Shown here one piece after another: positions 1-7,407 of a stretch of 10,669 nucleotides of DNA. Made by a program: the position numbers and the translations under genes. Location: positions 1 to 10,669 of the forward strand of contig NZWI01000015.1 in NCBI GenBank assembly GCA_002701875.1. The letters are read 5' to 3'. The DNA comes from Fidelibacterota bacterium (GTDB taxonomy: Bacteria > Fidelibacterota > Marinisomatia > Marinisomatales > TCS55). The notes under the pieces are model-generated. The model ran no database searches. It was given only the letters and a program-made list of their open reading frames with translations, and was not told the DNA's origin. Position 1 is the first letter of the stretch; the number at the start of each line of letters is the position of its first letter.

Positions 1-15
1 ATAAAGGAAAATGAG

Positions 16-2124
16 ATGAAACGTTTATTAATTAGTTTTATTGTTTTTATGATGGTCGGCTGCCAAAATAATGTGCAGCAGATCAATTATCCAGATACTA
101 GAGAATCTGATCATGTTGATATATACCATGGCGTTGAAGTTGCTGACCCCTATCGGTGGTTAGAGGATGATATGTCTGATGAAACAGCCGATTGGGTTAA
201 AACACAAAACAAAAGTACTTTTCGCTACTTGAACAAAATTCGCTTTCGAAGAAAGCTTGAAAAACGAATAAAATCATTAAATAATTACGAAAAAGTTGGA
301 GCTCCATTTAAAGAAGGTGAGTATGAATATTTTTATAAAAATACTGGTTTGCAAAATCATTCAATTGTGTATCGTCAACCTGTAGGCAATAGTGAAAAAC
401 CAGAAGTCTTTTTAGACCCAAATAAATTTTCTAAAGATGGAACAGTTGCGTTAAGAGGGTTATCATTTAGTGAAGATGCATCTTTAGCAACATATATGAT
501 TACTGAAGGAGGATCTGATTGGCGTAAGATTTTAGTAATTGATGTTGAAACTCAAAAAATAATTGAAGATACCCTAAAAGATGTAAAATTTAGTGGAGTC
601 TCGTGGCGTGGAAATAAGGGTTTTTACTATAGTAGTTATGATAATCCAAAGGATAAAAGCGCCTTATCTGCTAAGACTCAATTACATAAACTTTATTATC
701 ACAGACTTGGTACTTCACAGTCAGCAGATCAATTAGTATATGGTGGCGAAAAACATCCAAATCGCTATATTAGTGGATATGTCACTGAGGACCAAAACTA
801 TCTGGTTATATCAGCTTCTCAAAATACTAGTGGAAACCAGATCTATGTAATGGATTTAAATAATCCTAATCAGACCATAGTCCAATTAGAAGACGACTAT
901 TTTTCTCGGTGTAGTGTAGTTGATAATGATGGTAACAAATTTTTTCTATATACAAATATTGATGCTCCAAAATATAGATTAATATCAGTAAAACTAAATC
1001 GACCATCTAAATGGATAGATGTTATTCCTGAATCGGAAAATGTACTTCGTGTTGGATCAGGTGGAGGATATTTTTTTGCTAATTATCTAGTAGATGCGAA
1101 ATCAGAGATTAAACAATTCAACTACAAAGGAGCTCTTGTTAGGACAGTAAAATTACCAGGTATTGGCTCTGCAGGTGGCTTTGGCGCAAAGAAAGATGAA
1201 AAGGAATTATATTATTCTTTTTCATCATATACTTATCCTTCTACAATATTTAAATATGACATTGAGAAGGGTGAGTCATCATTATATCGCAAACCTAAGA
1301 TTGATTTTGAACCAAGTAATTATGTAACAGAACAGGTATTCTATCAAAGTAAGGATTTTACCAAAATTTCTATGTTTATCACTTACAAAAAGGGGCTAGA
1401 AAGAAATGGCCAAAATCCTACAATCCTCTATGGCTATGGAGGATTTAATATAAGTCAGACTCCACGTTTTAGTACGACAAATATTGTCTGGCTTGAGAAT
1501 GGTGGTGTTTATGCCGTTGCTAATCTTAGAGGTGGAGGTGAATATGGTGAAAAATGGCACCTTGCTGGCACAAAACTAAATAAGCAAAATGTTTTTGATG
1601 ATTTCATCTTTGCAGGAGAGTTCCTTGTTGATAATGGTTATACATCTAATGAATATCTTGCAATTCGAGGTGGATCTAATGGAGGGCTTTTAGTAGGAGC
1701 TACTATGATACAAAGGCCAGATCTCATGAAGGTTGCTATACCTGCAGTAGGTGTAATGGATATGTTAAGATATCATCAATTTACTGCGGGAGCAGGATGG
1801 GCAGCAGATTATGGGACAGCAGATGATTCCCCTGAAATGTTTGAGTATTTGCGAAAATATTCGCCTGTTCACGCACTAGTATCTGGAGTTTCGTATCCCG
1901 CCACACTAGTTACAACTTCTGATCATGATGATAGAGTTGTCCCTGCACATTCATTCAAATTTATTGCTGGTCTGCAAAAAGCACACACAGGAGATAACCC
2001 AGTCTTAATAAGAATTCAAACTAATGCGGGTCATGGTAGTGTATCCATGGATCAGAGGATGAAGCTTTCAGCTGATATTTTTGCTTTCATCTGGAAAAAT
2101 ATGGGAGTGACGCCCAAATTATAA
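16..2124 (+). CDS. Prolyl oligopeptidase (S9A serine peptidase), predicted lipoprotein
   Basis: This 702-aa protein should cleave short proline-containing peptides after Pro, outside the cytoplasm. The first 16 residues form a hydrophobic signal ending in MVGC, a plausible lipobox with Cys16 lipidated (Met at -3 is not ideal). The N-terminal S9 motif follows (DPYRWLED, about 45-52), then a beta-propeller to about residue 440 and an alpha/beta-hydrolase domain. The catalytic triad is readable: Ser554 in GGSNGG, Asp638 in DHDDR and His673 in AGHGS. The pig-enzyme landmarks also align: YGYGGF at 472-477 (oxyanion Tyr474, pocket Phe477), Trp595, Tyr599 and Arg640. Length matches the family (about 710 aa), so it should be active. 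ATG at 16 is preferred: AAAGGA lies 7 nt upstream, and the ATG at 11 is in another frame and stops after two codons. The promoter lies outside the window. Family assignment is very firm; the lipid anchor is inferred. Confidence 0.96.
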   Translation: MKRLLISFIVFMMVGCQNNVQQINYPDTRESDHVDIYHGVEVADPYRWLEDDMSDETADWVKTQNKSTFRYLNKIRFRRKLEKRIKSLNNYEKVGAPFKEGEYEYFYKNTGLQNHSIVYRQPVGNSEKPEVFLDPNKFSKDGTVALRGLSFSEDASLATYMITEGGSDWRKILVIDVETQKIIEDTLKDVKFSGVSWRGNKGFYYSSYDNPKDKSALSAKTQLHKLYYHRLGTSQSADQLVYGGEKHPNRYISGYVTEDQNYLVISASQNTSGNQIYVMDLNNPNQTIVQLEDDYFSRCSVVDNDGNKFFLYTNIDAPKYRLISVKLNRPSKWIDVIPESENVLRVGSGGGYFFANYLVDAKSEIKQFNYKGALVRTVKLPGIGSAGGFGAKKDEKELYYSFSSYTYPSTIFKYDIEKGESSLYRKPKIDFEPSNYVTEQVFYQSKDFTKISMFITYKKGLERNGQNPTILYGYGGFNISQTPRFSTTNIVWLENGGVYAVANLRGGGEYGEKWHLAGTKLNKQNVFDDFIFAGEFLVDNGYTSNEYLAIRGGSNGGLLVGATMIQRPDLMKVAIPAVGVMDMLRYHQFTAGAGWAADYGTADDSPEMFEYLRKYSPVHALVSGVSYPATLVTTSDHDDRVVPAHSFKFIAGLQKAHTGDNPVLIRIQTNAGHGSVSMDQRMKLSADIFAFIWKNMGVTPKL
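2119..2124. other. Shared convergent stop-codon palindrome TTATAA
   Basis: The plus-strand peptidase gene ends in TAA at 2122-2124, and the minus-strand metallo-beta-lactamase-fold gene ends in TAA read from 2121-2119. Together they make TTATAA, so the genes overlap by 6 bp if stops are counted. No GC-rich hairpin with a T-tract is visible here. Each transcript must therefore run into the antisense strand of its neighbour or be ended by another mechanism. Confidence 0.9.
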
Positions 2125-3090
2125 TTTATTGATATAAATAAGTTCTAAGTGTACTGGCAAAAATGTTTTTGAATTCGGAGATAGTATTTTTACCTCTTCA
2201 ATAAATGGTACTCCTTTTGATTCTGCAGCTTTTGATTGTGAGGCCCCATAAGGTATCCTAAAATCATCCCAGTGCGTGGGTATAATTACTTTTGGATAAT
2301 TTGTAAGCGATAATAGCCTCTCAGTATAATTATAGATTTCTTTTCTTGAATTAGCAGATCCAGCTAATAGTACATCTGGCTGAAGTCCTCTTACTTCATT
2401 CTCAATAAAATTCATAGATCCCATGGTTAGTACTTTATTATTATTAAATCTAAAAAAATACATTAATGAATTGCCTTCTACGAATTCTTTGATCATCATT
2501 GGTGCTTTGACATTTTTTGGTATTATTGCTGAACTAAAATATTGTTTTTTTCTGAGTGCGGAATGCAATGAAGGAAGCACTTTTACTGAAAAATTACCGA
2601 ATGAATAATCTTCACCACCTTTCACAGTTATTATTTGATTTTCTGGAACTCCATTTGCTCTAAGAATATTAGCAAGACTCTCAGTTCCTATAACTTTAGC
2701 ACCTGTTCTTTTTGCTATATAGGGAACATCAGCCGCATGGTCAAAATGCGTGTGATGTACAAAAATATAATCAGCTGATACTATGTGGCTATTTATAACT
2801 GATGTATCAGGAGTGAAGCGATCTTCCCTATAATACTTTTTTCTTTTATCATTACCCCAATCTCTATTCATGGCTGATGATGAAATTGTTTTAGTTGTAC
2901 TGTTCCCAACAAGCTTAATCCTAGAAAGGTATGGATCAACTAGGATCGTAGAATTTTCATCTTTGATTTCCCAACCAGCAGCACCTAGATATTTTAAAGA
3001 TAACTGTGAATCATCATTTTTAGGTAATTGATTACATGCTGATAAAAGTATTGTTGTAATAATTGTTATATGATAGAATTTATTTTTCAT
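2119..3090 (-). CDS. Metallo-beta-lactamase-fold hydrolase, UlaG-like, predicted lipoprotein
   Basis: A 323-aa predicted metal-dependent hydrolase of the UlaG-like branch of the MBL fold; the substrate is unknown. The signal peptide (about residues 1-18) ends in LLSAC, a good lipobox with Cys19. The fold begins with the strand LKYLGAAGWEI and DPYLSR, then HTHFDH at 113-118 (metal site) and His176 in LPSLHS; His273 in PTHWDD is the expected last ligand. The position where many MBL enzymes carry the bridging Asp reads MGSMNFIE, with no Asp; I recall this motif from a hydrolase subfamily, so a one-metal or altered site is possible. The frame stays open to an ATG at 3123 inside the upstream gene. 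I prefer the ATG at 3090 because AGGG sits 8-9 nt upstream, overlapping the upstream stop codon, and because the signal peptide then begins properly (MKNK). It is the last gene of the minus-strand operon. Confidence 0.88.
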   Translation of the reverse strand: MKNKFYHITIITTILLSACNQLPKNDDSQLSLKYLGAAGWEIKDENSTILVDPYLSRIKLVGNSTTKTISSSAMNRDWGNDKRKKYYREDRFTPDTSVINSHIVSADYIFVHHTHFDHAADVPYIAKRTGAKVIGTESLANILRANGVPENQIITVKGGEDYSFGNFSVKVLPSLHSALRKKQYFSSAIIPKNVKAPMMIKEFVEGNSLMYFFRFNNNKVLTMGSMNFIENEVRGLQPDVLLAGSANSRKEIYNYTERLLSLTNYPKVIIPTHWDDFRIPYGASQSKAAESKGVPFIEEVKILSPNSKTFLPVHLELIYINKL

Positions 3091-3100
3091 AATAGTATCC

Positions 3101-4480
3101 CTATTGATTTCTAGCAAATTCAAGTTGGCTTTTAAGTATGCCTATTTCCGTTTCCCAGGTAGTAGTGTTTAACGCATCACTGTGAGTATTTGTAGCTTCA
3201 ACAGTTGCATCTCTAATTTGCGCCACCCATTCATCAATAAGCGCATCAACTTGTGCCTTAGAAAATGGCCCACTAACAAATTCTTTTTTTATTTCTTTAT
3301 ATTCTTTTTTATAGCTTGCCCAACCTCCGATTAATTTATCGCATGACGCAGACCATTGATAAATAAAGGCTGGTCCAAATGGAAAGGGTTTGCAGTCATT
3401 CCTGGTTTCTCCCCATTTATCGGCAATGGGAGTTACTGGATTATTATTCCGCTCGATATTTTCAAATGCATTATCTAGATCCCATGGAATTAGATTGATT
3501 TTTTTATTAGTTGGTTCTTCATACCAGAAATAATTATGATTACCACAATCACCAAAACAATACCAATGATACCATCCATCATCATTTCTAATCATGCGAT
3601 CAACAACTGCCAATGAAATTATTTTTTTTATATCCATATATTCTGAAATAATATTATTTATTTCTGTTTGATTGGAAGCTTTTTCAAGTCTTTCGCCAAA
3701 GCTTTTAATCAATTGAACTGATGGGTTCTCATCTTCATTGGTTCTTAATGCATTTAAGAAAGCTTGTTCATTGTTAGCGGTTCCTTTATATGTGAGAGGC
3801 CATACTTCTTTATACAGATTCCCACCTGTATCATCAAAATTATAATTATCAAATGCGCTATCGATTACCTCAACAAGTGAGTATAGACCGGAATATTTAC
3901 CATTGATCATCAATCGTGCATGTACAGCTCTAGGTGCATTAACTCCCATTGATCTAAATAACCAATATGCTAATCGATCATGGAGTTGAGTTTTATCTAG
4001 GTTTTGCGCATGGAACTGAATTTTTTTAAGATTATAGAATAGTGACTCTCTTCCCTCCCAATTGATCTTGATCTTCATTGATAATTTTGAACATGTTTTT
4101 TTACCTGAAGGATTGAACCAATCATCTCCCGTTAGACAACCAACAAAAGCACCAACTGAACCTTTGTACCTTATGCCAACTGGGCTTATTGTATCACCTT
4201 CAAATATCAGCATACCTTCAACATATTCTTCTGCAGCTGGATCAGCATCAATTTTATCTAATGCACTTTGGGGTAATTTTAATTCATAGGTTCGTAAATT
4301 TTTCTGATCATAAATATAATCTGAATTTTCTTGGAGATACTTTTCATTCCCAGTTGGAATAATTACCGGAACAACAAATTCAGAATCATCTGATACATTA
4401 TCTGCACAGGATAGGAATAGACCAAGAGTAAGTGTGATTAATAGTCTTATTGAAACTTTCAAATTATTAACTACAATCAT
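3101..4480 (-). CDS. CotH-family protein kinase, predicted lipoprotein
   Basis: A 459-aa protein of the CotH family, named after the Bacillus spore-coat kinase CotH and also found widely in non-spore-forming bacteria. It has a signal peptide ending in LFLSC (lipobox loose, Cys25 expected to be lipidated). CotH hallmarks, in order: VGIRYKGS (about 101-108), KKIQFHAQN followed by LHDRLAYWLFRSMGV, INGKYSGLYSLVE (about 192-204), DRMIRNDDGW, NHNYFWYE and the strongly conserved IPWDLDNAF (about 331-339), which carries the expected catalytic/metal Asp residues. The six other cysteines fall into three close pairs, fitting disulfides in an exported protein. An upstream GTG at 4492 is in frame, but the ATG at 4480 has GGTGA 8 nt upstream and lies 1 nt after the stop codon of the preceding gene, so I use it. 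The kinase substrate is unknown; activity is inferred from the family. Confidence 0.87.
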   Translation of the reverse strand: MIVVNNLKVSIRLLITLTLGLFLSCADNVSDDSEFVVPVIIPTGNEKYLQENSDYIYDQKNLRTYELKLPQSALDKIDADPAAEEYVEGMLIFEGDTISPVGIRYKGSVGAFVGCLTGDDWFNPSGKKTCSKLSMKIKINWEGRESLFYNLKKIQFHAQNLDKTQLHDRLAYWLFRSMGVNAPRAVHARLMINGKYSGLYSLVEVIDSAFDNYNFDDTGGNLYKEVWPLTYKGTANNEQAFLNALRTNEDENPSVQLIKSFGERLEKASNQTEINNIISEYMDIKKIISLAVVDRMIRNDDGWYHWYCFGDCGNHNYFWYEEPTNKKINLIPWDLDNAFENIERNNNPVTPIADKWGETRNDCKPFPFGPAFIYQWSASCDKLIGGWASYKKEYKEIKKEFVSGPFSKAQVDALIDEWVAQIRDATVEATNTHSDALNTTTWETEIGILKSQLEFARNQ

Positions 4481-4481
4481 A

Positions 4482-5915
4482 TCACTTTTCACCAGAGTAA
4501 TTTTTTACGTACCAGAGAGAGAAATTTGATAATGTCTGATCATCACGTTTAATCTTGAACTTTTTTAGTGGTGATATTTTTTCAAAATAATTAATTAAAA
4601 ATTCTGGCTGACCCATGCCATGTTTAATAAAAATAAAATCATTATTTTTTTGACCACGATTGGGATAAAGAAAGGAATAGAGTGTTTCTTGATATCCAAT
4701 TGATAAACAGGTTGCTTCAAGAGCAGGATCAAGATAAAAATTAATCATTGATGGTATTTGAAAATTGTTAGCAGCAATTCGAGTGTTTTGTAGTTCAGGA
4801 TTATTTTCTAGATAAGTGCCCAATGTATCTGTTAATCCTTCATACATATAATAACGATTTGTTATATCTGCGTTTCCCTTTAATGGTAGGACAGGCCAAA
4901 AAGTTTGAGTTGTTATAATCATTATTAATATTAATGAATAAATTATTTGAGCATAGTATATCTTCATGTTATTTCTATTTAACTGGAGACTGAGTAAAAA
5001 TACTCCGCTAAGAAAAACTGGTGCAGGCCAATTCAATTCAAATTTAGAGAATAACGAGTGTGCCAGAAAGTAACCTAGAGGTACAATTGTCACTACTGTA
5101 AAATATTGGATAGGTTCGGATGTCTTCCGCCATTCTTTTAGATTTAAAAATGGGCGTATAATTGAATAATAGAAAAAAAGTGGCCCGCTTATAATTGCTA
5201 AACCTAGCCATAGGTTGATGAATTCAGTAATTTCACCCTCGCGGTAAATATGACTTCCTTGATTACGAACGAAAGCCAAGTCATTATTAAGGTTCCAAAT
5301 GATAAATGGTAAGAATATCAATAGTGCAACTATAAAAGAACCGTAGTAATGCATATTTTTTAACCAGTGGCGTTTATCTTTTATTAAGAATGGATAAAGA
5401 GCAATTCCTATTGCCGGGAAGAGGGCTGATATTTTTGATAATACAGCAAGACCTAACATTATGCCTCCAATATAAACATACTTTTTATCAACGCAGTATG
5501 CTAGGTAATAGTACATAATAGCAAGTGTGGTGAAAAATGTCATTGGAACATCTGGTGTAATGACAATTGAGTTTGTGTGAAATAGCATATTTGCTGTTAT
5601 GCTTAATGATAAGATAATGCCGACTTGAGTGTTAAAATATTTTTTTCCAAAATGGTATAAAACAAAAGTAAGTATTGTCATAAGTGTAGTCGCACCTAAA
5701 CGGACAGTAAAACTGTTTTCCCATATTAATGTGAAGAATTTGATCAGATATGCAATCACTGGTCCATGATCAACATACCCCCATGCTAGATGCCTGGCAT
5801 ATATTGCATAATAGGCTTCATCATTAATTAATAAAGTATTAGAAATGAATAAAAGTCTAACTGCTAGTAATAGTATACTTAATGCAATAAATAATTTGAA
5901 ATTTATATTTCTCAT
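4482..5915 (-). CDS. GT39/ArnT-type polyprenyl-phosphate-sugar glycosyltransferase, integral membrane
   Basis: A 477-aa polytopic inner-membrane glycosyltransferase of the PMT_2/ArnT type, which moves a sugar from a polyprenyl-phosphate carrier to an acceptor on the periplasmic side. The N-terminal helix (about 7-29) leads into the periplasmic loop with the catalytic-type motif NDEAYYAIYA (Asp32-Glu33) and WGYVDHGP (Asp49). Further family landmarks are TPDVPMTFF (120-128), GLAVLSKISA and KFELNWPAP (291-299). Roughly ten membrane segments occupy residues 7-340, followed by a soluble C-terminal part of about 135 residues. Its ATG follows the GtrA-like gene's TAA with no base between (TAAATG), and its TGA is 1 nt before the CotH start, so it is surely co-transcribed and probably translationally coupled. 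Donor sugar and acceptor cannot be read from the sequence. ArnT itself is only one member of this large family, so no symbol is given. Confidence 0.9.
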   Translation of the reverse strand: MRNINFKLFIALSILLLAVRLLFISNTLLINDEAYYAIYARHLAWGYVDHGPVIAYLIKFFTLIWENSFTVRLGATTLMTILTFVLYHFGKKYFNTQVGIILSLSITANMLFHTNSIVITPDVPMTFFTTLAIMYYYLAYCVDKKYVYIGGIMLGLAVLSKISALFPAIGIALYPFLIKDKRHWLKNMHYYGSFIVALLIFLPFIIWNLNNDLAFVRNQGSHIYREGEITEFINLWLGLAIISGPLFFYYSIIRPFLNLKEWRKTSEPIQYFTVVTIVPLGYFLAHSLFSKFELNWPAPVFLSGVFLLSLQLNRNNMKIYYAQIIYSLILIMIITTQTFWPVLPLKGNADITNRYYMYEGLTDTLGTYLENNPELQNTRIAANNFQIPSMINFYLDPALEATCLSIGYQETLYSFLYPNRGQKNNDFIFIKHGMGQPEFLINYFEKISPLKKFKIKRDDQTLSNFSLWYVKNYSGEK

Positions 5916-6293
5916 TTATTTGAACACCCAATACTTTGAGCCTAAAAAATTAATAAAGGTACCGCCAGAAATTCCAACTGCCTGAGCTACAACTTTATAA
6001 GTTGGACTAAAGGCCTCTAATACCATCCATAGTATAATTAGGTTTATAACTAATCCGATTAATGCAACAGTTAAAAACCTAAAATAGTTTAAAACTTTTG
6101 GAACTTTCTCAGTCATCGTTTTTGAGAAAGTCCAAAAATGATTTAGTAAATAGTTTTGTAAACTAGCAATAATGAATGTAATAATTGAAATTTGCAATGG
6201 TGGATTTAATAGAATATCTACAAAAATGTAGAATAATGTCAGGTTGGTTATTGTTCCCAACAAACCTACAGCAAGAAATTTTGGTAATTTCAT
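5916..6293 (-). CDS. GtrA-like four-helix membrane protein
   Basis: A 125-aa protein of the GtrA/DPMS family. Four hydrophobic helices are visible (about residues 7-28, 33-50, 70-92 and 98-120), arranged as two repeats. Each repeat ends in the family signature of an aromatic pair near Asn: NYLLNHFWTF (about 47-56) and NFLGSKYWVF (about 115-124). GtrA-like proteins are thought to flip or help present polyprenyl-phosphate-linked sugars across the inner membrane, or to anchor a partner glycosyltransferase. The direct downstream position of a GT39 enzyme that uses such a donor fits this role. Length is typical. It is the first gene of the minus-strand operon, read from the divergent promoter region. 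No clear Shine-Dalgarno precedes the ATG at 6293. No GT2 polyprenyl-phosphate sugar synthase, the usual third partner, lies in the window. Confidence 0.9.
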   Translation of the reverse strand: MKLPKFLAVGLLGTITNLTLFYIFVDILLNPPLQISIITFIIASLQNYLLNHFWTFSKTMTEKVPKVLNYFRFLTVALIGLVINLIILWMVLEAFSPTYKVVAQAVGISGGTFINFLGSKYWVFK

Positions 6294-6375
6294 ATTGTAT
6301 AAGGTGTGATTGAATGATTCATCGAGGTTAAATTAAATCTCCTATACCAAGTTTAAAATATGCTTTTCAAATAAA
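6294..6375. promoter_or_regulatory. Divergent promoter region between the GtrA-like gene and mnmH
   Basis: This 82-bp gap separates two diverging transcription units and must carry both promoters unless they lie inside genes. Plus-strand candidate: TTGAAT (6310-6315), 17-bp spacer, TTAAAT (6333-6338). Minus-strand candidate: TTGAAA (6370-6365), 18-bp spacer, TATAGG (6346-6341). All are partial matches to sigma-70 boxes in AT-rich DNA and therefore weak evidence. An imperfect palindrome, GAGGTT-N6-AATCTC (6324-6341, one G-T mismatch), overlaps both -10 candidates and could be an operator. Confidence 0.45.
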
Positions 6376-7407
6376 ATGTTAGTACCATTAATAAAAAATA
6401 AAATACCATTTATTGATGTAAGGGCGCCTAATGAGTTCTTAGTTGGTGCGGTTCCTACTAGTATTAATCTTCCAATTCTTTCTAATGACGAGCGAATTGA
6501 AGTGGGCAAAATTTATAAGGAAAATGGTAATCTAGCTGCAATGGAAAAAGGATATTCGCTAGTTAGTGGAAAAATTAAAAATAAAAGGATTTCTAATTGG
6601 GTACAGTTTGTTGAAAATAATCCAACAGCTCAAGTCTATTGTGCAAGAGGCGGACAACGTTCAAAAATTGCTCAAAGCTGGTTAAAAGAAATCGGTGTTG
6701 ATATTGATATAGTTGAAGGTGGGTTTAAGGCACTTCGAAATACGTGTTTAGATATACTTGATAGTGCATCTCGAGATAATAAGGAATGGATAATTATTGC
6801 AGGTAAGACTGGTTCTGGCAAAACTAAAATGATCCAACAAATAAATAATAGTATTGATCTTGAAGGTCTAGCAAATCACAGAGGATCTGCTTTTGGTAGT
6901 TTTGAAACGCCGCAACCTACACCTATCAATTTTGAGAACAATCTGGCTTATCAGTATTTAAGTATATCTGCAAGTAAAATATTTTTTGAAGATGAATCAA
7001 AAACGATAGGCCGAGTAGTTATCCCAGAAAAGTTTTTTGATAAAATGACTTCATCAAAATTAGTATTGATTGAAGAACCTATAGAAAACCGAATTCAAAA
7101 TATCTATGATGAGTATGTTAAAAAAGGTATTAAGAATAATGATCAGACTGAGTTATCAAAAACTCTTCTAAGAAAACTTGAAAAAATATCAAAACGTCTT
7201 GGAGGAACAAATTTTAAAATAGTCGATAATTTAATTCGGAGTGCTTTTGAAAATAATGATAAAGAGATTCATTTTGAATGGATTAAGCAATTATTAGTTA
7301 ACTATTACGATAAGATGTATAGCTATCAGCTAAATCAAAAGAAAGATCGCTGCATAAAATCCGGAGATTGGGCTGAAGTAAAACAATATATATTGAGTAG
7401 TGCATGA
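6376..7407 (+). CDS. mnmH: tRNA 2-selenouridine synthase MnmH (SelU/YbbB)
   Basis: A 343-aa cytoplasmic enzyme acting on U34 of certain tRNAs. The family converts 2-thiouridine to 2-selenouridine through an S-geranyl intermediate, using geranyl diphosphate and selenophosphate. The N-terminal rhodanese domain begins at IDVRAPNEF (13-21), includes the conserved stretch around NDERIEVGKIYKENG, and carries the catalytic Cys89 in YCARGGQRS. The C-terminal P-loop domain has GKTGSGKT (143-150), LEGLANHRGSAFG (162-174), FEDESKTIGR and the terminal YYDKMYSYQ (310-318). It is a little shorter than the E. coli protein (364 aa), partly because only 12 residues precede IDVRAP. No in-frame ATG, GTG or TTG lies upstream before the stop at 6334, so ATG 6376 is the only standard start; it lacks a Shine-Dalgarno. 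Its TGA overlaps the next ATG (ATGA). No selD is visible, so selenation cannot be confirmed from here. Confidence 0.95.
   Translation: MLVPLIKNKIPFIDVRAPNEFLVGAVPTSINLPILSNDERIEVGKIYKENGNLAAMEKGYSLVSGKIKNKRISNWVQFVENNPTAQVYCARGGQRSKIAQSWLKEIGVDIDIVEGGFKALRNTCLDILDSASRDNKEWIIIAGKTGSGKTKMIQQINNSIDLEGLANHRGSAFGSFETPQPTPINFENNLAYQYLSISASKIFFEDESKTIGRVVIPEKFFDKMTSSKLVLIEEPIENRIQNIYDEYVKKGIKNNDQTELSKTLLRKLEKISKRLGGTNFKIVDNLIRSAFENNDKEIHFEWIKQLLVNYYDKMYSYQLNQKKDRCIKSGDWAEVKQYILSSA

Noticed and set aside
11..19. ATG at position 11 just before the peptidase start
   Set aside because: It is followed by a stop after two codons (ATG AGA TGA) and is out of frame with the signal peptide.
2423..2608. A 61-codon plus-strand frame inside the MBL-fold gene
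   Set aside because: It is antisense to a clear protein family member and shows no family features or ribosome site.
4062..4289. A 75-codon plus-strand frame inside the CotH gene
   Set aside because: It is antisense to conserved CotH sequence and its composition looks like a shadow frame.
6290..6322. A 10-codon frame upstream of the GtrA-like gene on the minus strand, its TGA overlapping the gtrA-like ATG; a possible leader peptide
   Set aside because: The nearest AGGAG lies 16 nt before its ATG, too far for a normal site, and so short a frame is expected by chance.
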